Program-made: the position numbers and the translations under genes
In this document: positions 1 through 8,085 of the stretch, piece after piece
Numbering within the stretch: position 1 is the stretch's first letter
Layout of the letters: each line of letters starts with the position of its first letter
From: Candidatus Aquiluna sp. XM-24bin5
GTDB lineage: Bacteria > Actinomycetota > Actinomycetia > Actinomycetales > Microbacteriaceae
Assembly: GCA_003149555.1 (NCBI GenBank)
Contig: QCWE01000001.1
Span: 460,546-524,545, forward strand
Direction of reading: 5' to 3'
Length of the DNA: 64,000 bases
Notes under the pieces: generated by a model
What the model saw: only the letters and a program-made list of their open reading frames with translations
What the model was told of the DNA's origin: nothing
Database searches by the model: none

Positions 1-745
1 TGCCCGCCTAGAAGCGTTGGTGGTGGACAGCATCATCAGCGGCGAGACCTCTCAGGAGATAAATTCACGAGTTGCAGCCTTAGGCTGGCGTGCCGATGGT
101 CAAGTAGCCGTCCTCTTGGGGACCACCCCCGATTCGCCAGACCCTGACAATATTCGCAAGATTGCAAGAAAGTCTCAGGCGGATGTCTTACTGGGGATTC
201 AGGGGCGCAGGCAAGTTGCTGTGATAGGACTCCCAGAGGTTTCGAAGTCACCAACGAGAGAAATACAGAGCGTTGCAGAATCTATTGGAGAGTGCTTTGG
301 CTCAGGTCCGCTAATTCTGGGGCCGGTGGTGAACACAGTTTCAGAGGCACCCAGGTCCGCTCGTGCCGCACTGTCTGCAAATTCAGTCGCGGCAAGTAGA
401 GAAGTCAGCTCGAGGCCAGTGCAGGCTGATGATTACCTTCCTGAGAGGGCACTCGCAGGCGACCAGCTCGCTAAACAAACCCTAATCGGCAACTATTACC
501 TACCCTTGGCGGAGAGCTCTAAAGAGCTACTTGGAACACTGAAGACTTATTTCGAGCAGGGTGGCTCTTTAGAGGCAACTTCTAAGGCTCTTTATGTGCA
601 CGCGAACACAGTGAGGTACCGGCTCAAGCGAATTCATGACCTCTTGGGAGAGGATGTGACCGAATCGAGGACTAGCTTCGTCGCGCAGGTGGCATTGTCG
701 CTGGGGCTCATTAGCGATGCAGAAAGCGGAATCAGGAGAGACTAA
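1..745 (+). CDS. PucR-type transcriptional regulator, C-terminal part (5' end outside window)
   Basis: The reading frame is open back to the first base of the window (codons from base 2 give ARLEALVVD), so the gene starts upstream and the TTG at 17 is not a reliable start. The visible 240 or so residues end in the helix-turn-helix typical of the PucR/CdaR family: SLEATSKALYVHANTVRYRL followed by a conserved RIHDLLGED turn. In actinobacteria the PucR-like regulator directly upstream of fabD (FasR type) controls the fatty-acid synthase operon, and here its stop overlaps the fabD start by one base (TAATG), so the two are translationally coupled. The role in fatty-acid gene control is inferred from family and position. 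Confidence 0.85.
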   Translation, partial: ARLEALVVDSIISGETSQEINSRVAALGWRADGQVAVLLGTTPDSPDPDNIRKIARKSQADVLLGIQGRRQVAVIGLPEVSKSPTREIQSVAESIGECFGSGPLILGPVVNTVSEAPRSARAALSANSVAASREVSSRPVQADDYLPERALAGDQLAKQTLIGNYYLPLAESSKELLGTLKTYFEQGGSLEATSKALYVHANTVRYRLKRIHDLLGEDVTESRTSFVAQVALSLGLISDAESGIRRD

Positions 746-1641
746 TGCTCATAGTTGCTTGCCCGGGTCAAGGGTCACAGACACCAGGATTCCTGGCACC
801 CTGGCTAGAAAAGTATCCAGATCTACAACAGACTCTTGATGGCCTAGGGACTGCATGTAATGCCGATCTCATCCGGCTTGGAACTACGGCCGAAGAAGAC
901 GAAATCAAGGACACCGCAAACGCGCAGCGCCTGATTGTAGGTAGCTCGATAGGGATCTATCGTGCCGCCCTGCGGGAATTCAAGGTGGATGGCGTACTAG
1001 GCCACTCCGTAGGAGAGTTCGCTGCTGCCGCAATCGCAGGAGTGCTAAGCGATGCGGATGCAATGAAACTAGTGGGACGGAGAGCGGATGCGATGGCGTC
1101 CGCTGCTGCCGAGGCTGCAACTTCAATGGCCGCGGTATTGGGTGGTGAGGAGAGCACCGTCTTGGAAAGACTCACTGAGCTGGGGCTTGAGCCAGCAAAC
1201 TTCAACGGCGCTGGGCAGCTAGTGGTGGCCGGACCGAAGAGCGCAGTTACTTCCCTCTTGGAATCACCCCCGGAAAGAGCCAGGGTGATCGAGCTGAAGG
1301 TTGCAGGAGCATTTCACACGTCGTTTATGGAGGGTGCGAAGGCACCCGTTCAGGAACTAGTTGACGGCGTTGAGGTTTCCGATCCAGCGATTAGCCTCTG
1401 GAGCAACGTTGACGGTCAGCTGGTAAGCAGAGGATCGGAGTTCGTGGCATCGCTCGTGAGCCAAATTTCAAACCCCGTCCGTTGGGATAAATGCATGGGC
1501 TCCCTGGCAGGTAGTGCAGCTACGCTGCTGGAACTTCCTCCAGCAGGAGCCTTGGCTGGACTAATCAAACGAGGCGTTCCAGACGCCACTGCGATAGCCT
1601 TGAAAACCCCTGCTGATTTAGAGAAGGTTTCAAACTCTTGA
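745..1641 (+). CDS. fabD: malonyl CoA-ACP transacylase
   Basis: Transfers malonyl groups from CoA to acyl carrier protein, providing the extender unit for cytosolic type II fatty-acid synthesis. The 298-residue length is normal. The N-terminal oxyanion motif CPGQGSQ is at about 6-12, the nucleophile is Ser88 in GHSVGEF, and His191 in AFHTSFM completes the catalytic dyad. The ATG overlaps the stop of the upstream regulator and the gene overlaps fabH by four bases, so the cluster is one operon. Identification rests on these motifs and on the fabH-acpP-fabF neighbours. Confidence 0.96.
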   Translation: MLIVACPGQGSQTPGFLAPWLEKYPDLQQTLDGLGTACNADLIRLGTTAEEDEIKDTANAQRLIVGSSIGIYRAALREFKVDGVLGHSVGEFAAAAIAGVLSDADAMKLVGRRADAMASAAAEAATSMAAVLGGEESTVLERLTELGLEPANFNGAGQLVVAGPKSAVTSLLESPPERARVIELKVAGAFHTSFMEGAKAPVQELVDGVEVSDPAISLWSNVDGQLVSRGSEFVASLVSQISNPVRWDKCMGSLAGSAATLLELPPAGALAGLIKRGVPDATAIALKTPADLEKVSNS

Positions 1642-2636
1642 AGACCCTGAAGCAAAACGATCCAGTTCAGTTCTCGAGGATCTATTCGCTAGGAGCTTCA
1701 AGGGGAGCATCTAAGGTCGCCAACGACGAAATCGCTGGGCCCATCGATTCATCTGATGAGTGGATACGACAACGCACAGGAATCGTGACAAGGGTTCGTG
1801 CTCCTGAGGGCCAGAGTCTGATGGACATGGCAGTTGAGGCATCCAAAGAGGCCATTTCCAAGGCTGGCATCGATCCAACTGAGATTAATGCAGTAATTTT
1901 GGCGACTATCTCTTTCCCCTATGCAACGCCTTCTGGTGCGGCTTTGCTGGCATCGGAAGTTGGTGCAAAAGATGCAGCGGCATACGACATCAGCGCTGCC
2001 TGCGCTGGTTATTGCTACGGCATAGCCCAAGCCGACTCGCTAGTTAGGTCCGGCACTGCAAAGTTTGTATTAGTCGTGGGAGGCGAAAAGCTTTCTGACT
2101 TCATTTCCCCAACTGACCGCTCGATCAGCTTCCTTCTGGGCGATGGAGCCGGCGCGGCCATTGTCGGTCCGAGCGACCACCCTGGAATCTCGAAGACCAT
2201 CTGGGGTTCAGATGGCGAGAACTGGGACAAGGTCGGCATGACCGGCTCAATTCTCGACTTCAGAGACGGCAAGGGTGAGTGGCCCACCCTCGTTCAAGAG
2301 GGCCAGTCGGTATTCCGCTGGGCAGTGTGGGAGATGGTAAAAGTTGCCAAGGAAGCCCTAGAGGCGTCTGGGCTGGAGCCGGCTGACCTTGCAGCTTTGG
2401 TGACTCACCAGGCAAACGAGCGAATTATTGACGAGTTCGCAAAGCAGTTGGGCTTACCCGAATCCGTAGTAGTTGCGAAGGACATCGTGGACACGGGCAA
2501 CACCTCTGCTGCCTCAATCCCACTGGCAATGCACCGGTTATTGGATGAAGGCAAGATCAAATCAGGCGGATATGCCCTGGAAATTGGTTTTGGCGCGGGG
2601 CTTGCCTATGCGGCCCAAGTTGTAGAACTCCCATAA
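1638..2636 (+). CDS. fabH: 3-oxoacyl-ACP synthase III
   Basis: Initiating condensing enzyme: joins an acyl-CoA primer to malonyl-ACP. The thiolase-fold triad is visible as Cys122 (ISAACAGYCYG), His257 (VTHQAN) and Asn288 (DTGNTSAAS). The 332-residue length fits the family. It starts with TTG inside the fabD stop (TTGA, four-base overlap), which suggests translational coupling. In Gram-positive bacteria this enzyme chooses branched or straight primers; the sequence alone does not show which is used here. acpP follows after 38 bases. Confidence 0.95.
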   Translation: MKTLKQNDPVQFSRIYSLGASRGASKVANDEIAGPIDSSDEWIRQRTGIVTRVRAPEGQSLMDMAVEASKEAISKAGIDPTEINAVILATISFPYATPSGAALLASEVGAKDAAAYDISAACAGYCYGIAQADSLVRSGTAKFVLVVGGEKLSDFISPTDRSISFLLGDGAGAAIVGPSDHPGISKTIWGSDGENWDKVGMTGSILDFRDGKGEWPTLVQEGQSVFRWAVWEMVKVAKEALEASGLEPADLAALVTHQANERIIDEFAKQLGLPESVVVAKDIVDTGNTSAASIPLAMHRLLDEGKIKSGGYALEIGFGAGLAYAAQVVELP

Positions 2637-2674
2637 AATAAAGCGATAATCAACGACCCAATTAGGAGAAAACC

Positions 2675-2923
2675 ATGGCTCTATCTGAACAGGATGTACT
2701 AGCAGGACTAGCTGAGCTGGTAAATGATGAGACTGGCATTGCAGCTGACGCTGTTCAGATGGACAAGTCCTTCACCGACGATCTCGACATTGACTCAATT
2801 TCGATGATGACCATTGTGGTGAACGCAGAGGACAAGTTCGGCGTCAAGATTCCAGATGAGGAAGTAAAGAACCTCATCACCGTTGCTGACGCAGTCAACT
2901 ACATCACCGCAAACCAGGGATAG
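2675..2923 (+). CDS. acpP: acyl carrier protein
   Basis: Small acidic carrier (82 residues) that holds the growing acyl chain on a phosphopantetheine arm. The attachment serine is Ser41 in the DLDIDSISMM motif. It has the best ribosome-binding site of the cluster (TTAGGAGAAAACC before ATG), in line with the high copy number expected of this protein, and it is the only gene of the operon preceded by an untranslated gap (38 bases). The acidic four-helix pattern and the position between fabH and fabF leave little doubt. Confidence 0.97.
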   Translation: MALSEQDVLAGLAELVNDETGIAADAVQMDKSFTDDLDIDSISMMTIVVNAEDKFGVKIPDEEVKNLITVADAVNYITANQG

Positions 2924-2925
2924 TT

Positions 2926-4158
2926 TTGCGAAGAGTTGTCGTTACCGGCATTGGGGCAACTACTCCCCTTGCCGGCAACGCACCTGATAGTTGGAAGTCC
3001 CTCCTGGACGGTCACTCAGGTATTTCAACTCTTGAACAAGAATGGGTTGCTAGGCACGAGCTACCCGTAACTTTTGCCGGCCAGGCCAAAGTCTTGGCGA
3101 GCGAGGTTCTCACTCCTCAAGAGGCAAAGCGACTTGACCCCTCGTCCCAGTTCGCCCTAATTTCGGCCCGCGAGGCCTGGGCTGATGCTGGAGAGCCCGA
3201 GGTCGAGCCCGAGCGTCTTGCCGTTGACTTCGCAACCGGAATCGGCGGTGTGTGGACCCTCTTGGATGCCTACGATGCACTGAACGAGCGAGGCCCCAGG
3301 CGAGTACTGCCCATGACAGTACCAATGCTCATGCCAAATGGTCCTGCAGCAGCGGTCGGCATGGCTCTAGGTGCTCGGGCAGGTGTTCGAACGGCTGTTT
3401 CAGCATGTGCCTCGGGCAATGAGTCAATTGCGAATGCCTTCCAGAGAATCGCTCGTGACGAGGCGGACGTCGTGGTTGCGGGTGGCGCCGAGGCAGCGAT
3501 TCACCCGCTGCCGATTGCTGCATTTGCAGCCATGCAGGCACTCAGCAAGAGAAATGATGACCCGCAGGCAGCATCAAGGCCATATGACACCGGGCGCGAT
3601 GGTTTCGTTATGGGCGAGGGCGCCGGAGCATTGGTGCTCGAGGAGTATGAGAGCGCCAAGTCTCGCGGTGCCAAGATTTACTGTGAGATCGTCGGTGGCT
3701 CAGTGACGTCGGATTCTTATCACATCACTGCTCCCGACCCAGAGGGATTAGGAGCCGCTCGAGCCATGCTGGCAGCACTGGAGCAGGCAGACGCCAAGCC
3801 AGAGGACGTGGAGCATGTAAATGCCCACGCTACCTCCACACCCGTTGGAGATATCGCCGAGTACACGGCTTTAGAGCGAGTCTTTGGCTCCCACACTTCA
3901 GAGCTAATTGTCGCTGCAACCAAGAGCTCTACGGGTCACCTGCTAGGAGGGGCAGGGGCAATCGAAGCCGTTTTCACCATCCTTGCTCTCAAGGAGCAGA
4001 CCTCGCCAGGCACGCTAAACCTTGATGATCAGGATGCTGCAATTCCTCTGAATGTCCCAAAGAAACCACACTCTCTTAGCCGTAGGGATGCTATCGCCAT
4101 CAGTAACAGCTTCGGTTTTGGTGGTCACAATGCCGTGTTGGCATTCAGGAACGTCTAA
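2926..4158 (+). CDS. fabF: 3-oxoacyl-ACP synthase II
   Basis: Elongating condensing enzyme of type II fatty-acid synthesis. Catalytic residues are Cys161 (SACASGNES), His301 (VNAHATSTPVGD) and His337 (KSSTGHLLGGAG). The length, 410 residues, is typical. It starts with TTG only two bases after the acpP stop and has no separate ribosome-binding site, so translation is probably coupled to acpP. The 3' end overlaps the convergent DUF3145 gene by four bases, and I see no hairpin terminator there. Confidence 0.96.
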   Translation: MRRVVVTGIGATTPLAGNAPDSWKSLLDGHSGISTLEQEWVARHELPVTFAGQAKVLASEVLTPQEAKRLDPSSQFALISAREAWADAGEPEVEPERLAVDFATGIGGVWTLLDAYDALNERGPRRVLPMTVPMLMPNGPAAAVGMALGARAGVRTAVSACASGNESIANAFQRIARDEADVVVAGGAEAAIHPLPIAAFAAMQALSKRNDDPQAASRPYDTGRDGFVMGEGAGALVLEEYESAKSRGAKIYCEIVGGSVTSDSYHITAPDPEGLGAARAMLAALEQADAKPEDVEHVNAHATSTPVGDIAEYTALERVFGSHTSELIVAATKSSTGHLLGGAGAIEAVFTILALKEQTSPGTLNLDDQDAAIPLNVPKKPHSLSRRDAIAISNSFGFGGHNAVLAFRNV

Positions 4159-4619
4159 ACAGCCCTGGGTAACTGGCTCACCCGCAAACTAGCGAGTCTG
4201 TAAGGCTCGAGCAGATCCAGCCAAGCGGTCCCCTTTTCAATGCGTATGAGGCGTTCCAGCTCGCTGCGGCTTCCACCTGCCTCGGCGAGTAGTCTCTCGA
4301 GCTGGCCAACCCGAATGACAATTTCGCCGCTTGCGTCGATCGCGAGCCTTTTCAGTCCCAAACCGGGGTGCCCCAAGATAAGAGCGGGTTCAGAAGAAAG
4401 TTGAGTTATCTCAAAAGCTACCCCAAGGCGAATCATTGACTCTGAGAGCGAGACGACCTTGGAGTCTTCAAGATTTGCGGCTATCCGAGCTTGAACTGTG
4501 CCCGGAGTATTGGGTTGCGGCAGCCAATTGGGCGTTAGCTCGAATGAGCGAAGCCGCTCTTGAATCTCGAACACGGAGTTTTTCGGCGCACAAAGCACCC
4601 AGATGTCGGTAACAGACAT
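4155..4619 (-). CDS. DUF3145 family protein
   Basis: A 154-residue protein of unknown function. It matches my memory of the actinobacterial DUF3145 family in layout: an N-terminal strand ending in an APK/APR motif, then W-x-x-QP-x-x-PGT near residue 33, a PGLGL-x-x-L-x-x-D-x-x-G segment near 100, and a C-terminal W-x-x-x-LEPYR motif. Members usually lie beside the fab cluster, as here, where it is convergent with fabF. No transmembrane segment or signal peptide is visible. ATG start with GGAGG five bases upstream. A link to lipid metabolism is only suggested by position. Confidence 0.75.
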   Translation of the reverse strand: MSVTDIWVLCAPKNSVFEIQERLRSFELTPNWLPQPNTPGTVQARIAANLEDSKVVSLSESMIRLGVAFEITQLSSEPALILGHPGLGLKRLAIDASGEIVIRVGQLERLLAEAGGSRSELERLIRIEKGTAWLDLLEPYRLASLRVSQLPRAV

Positions 4620-4671
4620 CGCAACCTCCGATCCAGTGTCGTCTTCCCCTACGTCCTGAATCGGTCTTTCG

Positions 4672-4701
4672 AGGTTAGTTGACCGCCGTGAGGCTTGTCA
4701 A
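4672..4701 (-). promoter_or_regulatory. sigma70-type promoter for the DUF3145 gene
   Basis: On the minus strand TTGACA (4701-4696) is separated by 18 bases from TAACCT (4677-4672). The -35 box overlaps the stop codon region of the upstream photolyase gene, so DUF3145 can be transcribed on its own. The predicted leader is about 45 nt and ends in a good GGAGG site. The boxes are a sequence match only. Confidence 0.6.
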
Positions 4702-6128
4702 AACTTATCCCGCGCGTTCTCTTGCTGAACGACTTCGTCTATGTCTTTGAGCTTTCTGAGACTGGAGAGGGCATTAGACATTCGGAAGTTGCCGCGTAAC
4801 TTCTCTTCGTTCTTACTCATGAATTTCCAGTACCCGGCCGTGAAGGGGCAGGCGTCGTCTCCGAGGCGCTTCTTGGGGTCAAAAGGGCATCCTGAGCAGT
4901 AGTTGCTCATTCTGTTTATGTAGGCGCCACCTGCGGCGTAGGGCTTTGTCGACATCGCTCCACCATCTGCATACAGAGTCATACCGATCACATTTGCTGG
5001 CATAACCCATGGGGTCCCATCTACGAAGGCGTCGATGAACCAGTCGTTTGTGGCGCTGGGGTTATAGCCGCGCTGCAGCGAATGGTTTCCCAGAACCATC
5101 AGGCGTTGGATGTGATGGGCCCATCCGTAGTTGCGCACGCTCGAAATGGCGTCGGCCAGGCATTTAGCCTGGATTGCATCTGGGTCGAGTTCTCTCATCC
5201 ACTCGGGCAGTGGAGAATCAGCATCAAGGTGATTTGCGGCCGTGTAATCCTCATCAAAGTGCCAATACAGGTTAAATACGTAGTCCCGCCAACCAAGAAT
5301 CTGTCTTATAAACCCCTCTACGCTCGACAGCCTTGCTTTGCCGTCTGCGTAGGCCTGTTCGGCCATCCGAACAACCTCTATTGGATCGAGCAAGCCTAGG
5401 TTCATCGGGACGGAAAGCAGAGAGTGAGATAGTGTCCAATCCCTTTCGTCCATCGCGTCTTCGTAGGGACCAAAGAGGTCGAGCCTGTGATCAATGAAGT
5501 GCTCCAGGGCAGACCTTGCTTCAACTTCTGTTGCCGCAAATCTCCTTGGGCCATCCGCGCCGATGAACTTGACTCCCCCTCTCTCGAGCTCGTCCAAGGT
5601 TTGCCGAACGGCATCATCGAGCTCGTCCTCGACAGGAGTCCATGCTGGTGCGACTGCTAGGGGCTCTTTTGGAGGAGGCAGCCGGTTCTCAGCATCAAAG
5701 TTCCAGGCCCCGCCCACGGGACTGTCTCCATCCATAAGGACACCGAGACGCCTCCGCGACTGGCGATAGAAATCCTCAAGCTTCAACTTCTTTCCGGTTG
5801 CGTACTCTCGCCACTCGTCCTCTGAGCTGCAGAAACCCCGGGTTGGTATCTGCTGCAGTTCCAGAGACTCTGCAAGAGCAACCATTGGCCTGGTTGTGGG
5901 CTTAACCGCAACGGACAATTCTTTGTAGTCCCTGAGTTCTCGATAGTTCTCAAGCGATACCAGCTCCACCCTCGGGTCCATCGCCCTTGATCTGATTGCA
6001 TAGAGAATTAGGTGGGCCTTTTGGCGGTGGTAAGGACGCTTTTTGAATTGGGACAAAACCTCAGGAAGCAGCATTTTCTCTCCCAAATCAAAATGTGATC
6101 CGAGTTGGTCTGGAAATAACAGCTGCAA
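4698..6128 (-). CDS. Fe-S cluster photolyase/cryptochrome family protein (PhrB-like)
   Basis: A 476-residue flavoprotein of the bacterial cryptochrome/photolyase group that carries an iron-sulfur cluster; characterised PhrB repairs (6-4) photoproducts with light. Four cysteines are visible at about 323 (QAKCLADAI), 411 and 414 (NYCSGCPF) and 427 (DDACPF). The gaps 88, 3 and 13 equal those I recall for the PhrB cluster ligands. WAHHIQRLMVLGNH and the C-terminal GGAYINRMSNYC region are family hallmarks; the N-terminal FPDQLG replaces GDQL. TTG start with AGGTGG seven bases upstream. Divergent from tdk with 33 bases between. Repair rather than signalling is inferred. Confidence 0.88.
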   Translation of the reverse strand: MQLLFPDQLGSHFDLGEKMLLPEVLSQFKKRPYHRQKAHLILYAIRSRAMDPRVELVSLENYRELRDYKELSVAVKPTTRPMVALAESLELQQIPTRGFCSSEDEWREYATGKKLKLEDFYRQSRRRLGVLMDGDSPVGGAWNFDAENRLPPPKEPLAVAPAWTPVEDELDDAVRQTLDELERGGVKFIGADGPRRFAATEVEARSALEHFIDHRLDLFGPYEDAMDERDWTLSHSLLSVPMNLGLLDPIEVVRMAEQAYADGKARLSSVEGFIRQILGWRDYVFNLYWHFDEDYTAANHLDADSPLPEWMRELDPDAIQAKCLADAISSVRNYGWAHHIQRLMVLGNHSLQRGYNPSATNDWFIDAFVDGTPWVMPANVIGMTLYADGGAMSTKPYAAGGAYINRMSNYCSGCPFDPKKRLGDDACPFTAGYWKFMSKNEEKLRGNFRMSNALSSLRKLKDIDEVVQQENARDKF

Positions 6129-6161
6129 TGGGCTACCACCTATACACTCAAGGCAACCATC

Positions 6162-6761
6162 ATGAGCAAGCTTTACTTCCGCTTCGGGGCGATGAACTCA
6201 GGAAAGAGCACCGCCTTGCTTCAAGCCGCCTACAACTACGAGGAGCGCTCACAATACGTGCTGCTCGCTAAGCCAGCGGTTGACTCAAAGGGTGACCGCA
6301 ATGTCGTCAGCCGTCTAGGTGTTACCCGCGAAGTTGATTTTCTTGTCGAGCCGCGCGACAACCTCCGAGAGCTGTTCATACAGCACTCAAGTGACTTCGA
6401 ATCCAGGAATTCGCAGCCAATCGCCTGTCTCCTGCTTGATGAGGCCCAGTTCCTGACCCCGGAACAGGTCGACCAGGCGCTCGAGATTGCAGTCTTAGAT
6501 GGTGTTCCGGTGCTGGCGTATGGCATTCGCACAGACTTTCAAACCAAATCCTTCCCCGGCTCCAGGCGGCTCCTAGAAATCGCCCACAGCCTTGAGGAGC
6601 TAAAGACAATCTGCCGCTGTGGACGCAAAGCCATGTTCAACGGCCGCAAGCTAAACGGACAGTTCACCTTTGATGGAGAGCAAGTGGCCATTGACGGTGA
6701 CAAGGTCACCTATGAGTCGCTTTGCGCTAGCTGCTACCTTGAAAAACTAGAGGCTCGATAA
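6162..6761 (+). CDS. tdk: thymidine kinase
   Basis: Salvage enzyme that phosphorylates thymidine with ATP. This 199-residue protein is a type II (TK1-like) kinase: P-loop GAMNSGKST at 9-17, catalytic Glu94 in LLLDEAQFL, and a zinc-binding C-terminal lasso with CRCG near 151 and CASCY near 188. ATG start with AAGG upstream. It is divergent from the photolyase, so one short region must hold both promoters; TATACA at 6141-6146 could serve as a -10. The pairing with a photolyase is suggestive for UV exposure but not proof of shared control. Confidence 0.95.
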   Translation: MSKLYFRFGAMNSGKSTALLQAAYNYEERSQYVLLAKPAVDSKGDRNVVSRLGVTREVDFLVEPRDNLRELFIQHSSDFESRNSQPIACLLLDEAQFLTPEQVDQALEIAVLDGVPVLAYGIRTDFQTKSFPGSRRLLEIAHSLEELKTICRCGRKAMFNGRKLNGQFTFDGEQVAIDGDKVTYESLCASCYLEKLEAR

Positions 6762-6787
6762 GCCATAAATTTCTTTGTGAAGTTAAT

Positions 6788-6803
6788 GTAACGATGCCGT
6801 TAC
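6788..6803 (+). promoter_or_regulatory. inverted repeat upstream of the amino-acid ABC operon, possible GlnR-type site
   Basis: GTAACG-ATGC-CGTTAC is a perfect 6-4-6 inverted repeat. It also fits the AC-n9-AC spacing described for the actinobacterial nitrogen regulator GlnR (GTAAC, six bases, GTTAC). It lies about 95 bases before the start of an amino-acid transporter operon, a plausible GlnR target. The 136-base region holds no other clear operator, and a convincing -35/-10 pair is not visible (TATAGA near 6840 is weak). The regulator assignment is inference. Confidence 0.35.
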
Positions 6804-6897
6804 CCTCCCCCCTTCGCTATCCCCCAAGGGCTAGCTTTTATAGAAGCGAACTGTGTTTCAAAAAGGCAGTGCGCCCGATTTCTTGAAAGGGGAATTG

Positions 6898-8013
6898 ATG
6901 AAGAAAGCAACACTATTCGTATCGGCTCTGGCTGTCGGAGCTTTGGTACTCAGTGGTTGTGCGGCAGATGACTCAAGTGAGTCGGCCGCAACAACAACTA
7001 CTAACAACAACTCAAGCAGCACGACCGAAACCGCTGTTGAGACCGTGTCGATGCTGGAGGCCGTTCAGGCCGCTGGCACTGTTCGTTGCGGTACTCGTGA
7101 CGCCCTACCAGGGTTCGCTGTTCTCGATGAGAGCGGAGAGCACGTCGGTTTCGACTCTGATTTCTGCCGTGTGATTGCGGCAGCTGTCCTTGGAGATGCA
7201 ACCGCTGTTGACATGGTTGACCTTGAGACCGCAGACCGCTTTACCGCTCTGCAGAATGGCTCAATCGACGTTCTCGTTAGGAACACCACCTGGACCGCAA
7301 CCCGTGATGGCAGCGAGGCAGCAACCTTCTTGCAGCCAACCTTCTACGATGGTCAGGGCATGATGGTCGCTTCCGACAGTGGTTACAGCTCAATCAACCA
7401 GATGAATGGTGCCGTTGTCTGTGTCGCTAAGGGAACCACCACTGAGGGCAACGCAGCTCTCGAGTCCTCAAGGCTTGGCCTTGGCTGGGAAGTTCGCGCC
7501 TTCGATGAGGTTGACCTAATCCTCGAGGCGTTCCTCGCCGGACAGTGTGATGGTTGGTCATCTGACGTCAGCCAGCTAACCGGTCTGCGCAGTGCCTACC
7601 CAGATGGTGCAGCAGCACTGACAATCCTGCCTGAGGTCTTCTCTAAGGAGCCTCTGGGACCAGCCGTCTTGGATGGTGACACCCACTGGGCTCAGGTTGT
7701 CAACTGGGCAATTCTGGCCACCATTCAGGCTGAGGAGTTTGGCATCACAAGTGCAAACGTGGATGACATCCGCAGTAGCACCACCGATGTCGGAATCCTT
7801 CGCTTCCTTGGTGCTGAGGTTCCAACAAGCGACGGCTCTGCCGTGCTGGATCCAGGCCTAGGCCTACCAACTGACTTTGCCTACCAGGTAGTCAAGCAGG
7901 TTGGAAACTACGGTGAGATCTTCGAGCGCCACCTGGCTCCTCTTGGTCTCGAGCGCGGTGTGAACTCACTTTGGACCGATGGTGGTCTGATGTACGCACC
8001 TCCTTACCGTTAA
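6898..8013 (+). CDS. amino-acid ABC transporter substrate-binding lipoprotein (AapJ/BztA-like)
   Basis: Captures polar amino acids outside the membrane and delivers them to the permeases encoded next. The start is set at the ATG preceded by GAAAGGGGA, giving a 371-residue precursor with signal MKKATLFVSALAVG and lipobox LVLSGC (Cys21); an upstream in-frame start at 6853 lacks this context. A Ser/Thr/Asn-rich linker (about 25-45) follows. Family motifs are V-R-C-G-T-R-D near 62, FDSDFCRVIAAAVLGD and the LETADRFTALQNGSIDVL hinge. The closest recognised group is AapJ/BztA of general L-amino-acid transporters. The exact substrate cannot be read from sequence. Confidence 0.9.
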   Translation: MKKATLFVSALAVGALVLSGCAADDSSESAATTTTNNNSSSTTETAVETVSMLEAVQAAGTVRCGTRDALPGFAVLDESGEHVGFDSDFCRVIAAAVLGDATAVDMVDLETADRFTALQNGSIDVLVRNTTWTATRDGSEAATFLQPTFYDGQGMMVASDSGYSSINQMNGAVVCVAKGTTTEGNAALESSRLGLGWEVRAFDEVDLILEAFLAGQCDGWSSDVSQLTGLRSAYPDGAAALTILPEVFSKEPLGPAVLDGDTHWAQVVNWAILATIQAEEFGITSANVDDIRSSTTDVGILRFLGAEVPTSDGSAVLDPGLGLPTDFAYQVVKQVGNYGEIFERHLAPLGLERGVNSLWTDGGLMYAPPYR

Positions 8014-8046
8014 TTCGCTAAGGTCAAATAGCTAAATAAGTAGGTT

Positions 8047-8085
8047 CACTTGGGAGGGAGTTTCAAATGAGCTCTCTCCCAAGTG
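8047..8085 (+). promoter_or_regulatory. hairpin enclosing ribosome-binding site and start codon of the first permease gene
   Basis: The arms 8047-8060 and 8072-8085 pair over 14 bp with a single G-U. The 11-base loop contains the ATG at 8067. The 5' arm contains the whole GGGAGGGAG ribosome-binding site. Such a structure would limit initiation on the permease cistron and could protect the 3' end of the substrate-binding-protein mRNA. No U-run follows, so it is not an intrinsic terminator. Structure read from sequence; effect inferred. Confidence 0.7.

Noticed and set aside
6813..6842. Possible terminator after tdk (CCCTT ... AAGGG then CTTTTA)
   Set aside because: The stem is only five pairs with an 11-base loop and the T-run is broken; too weak to call.
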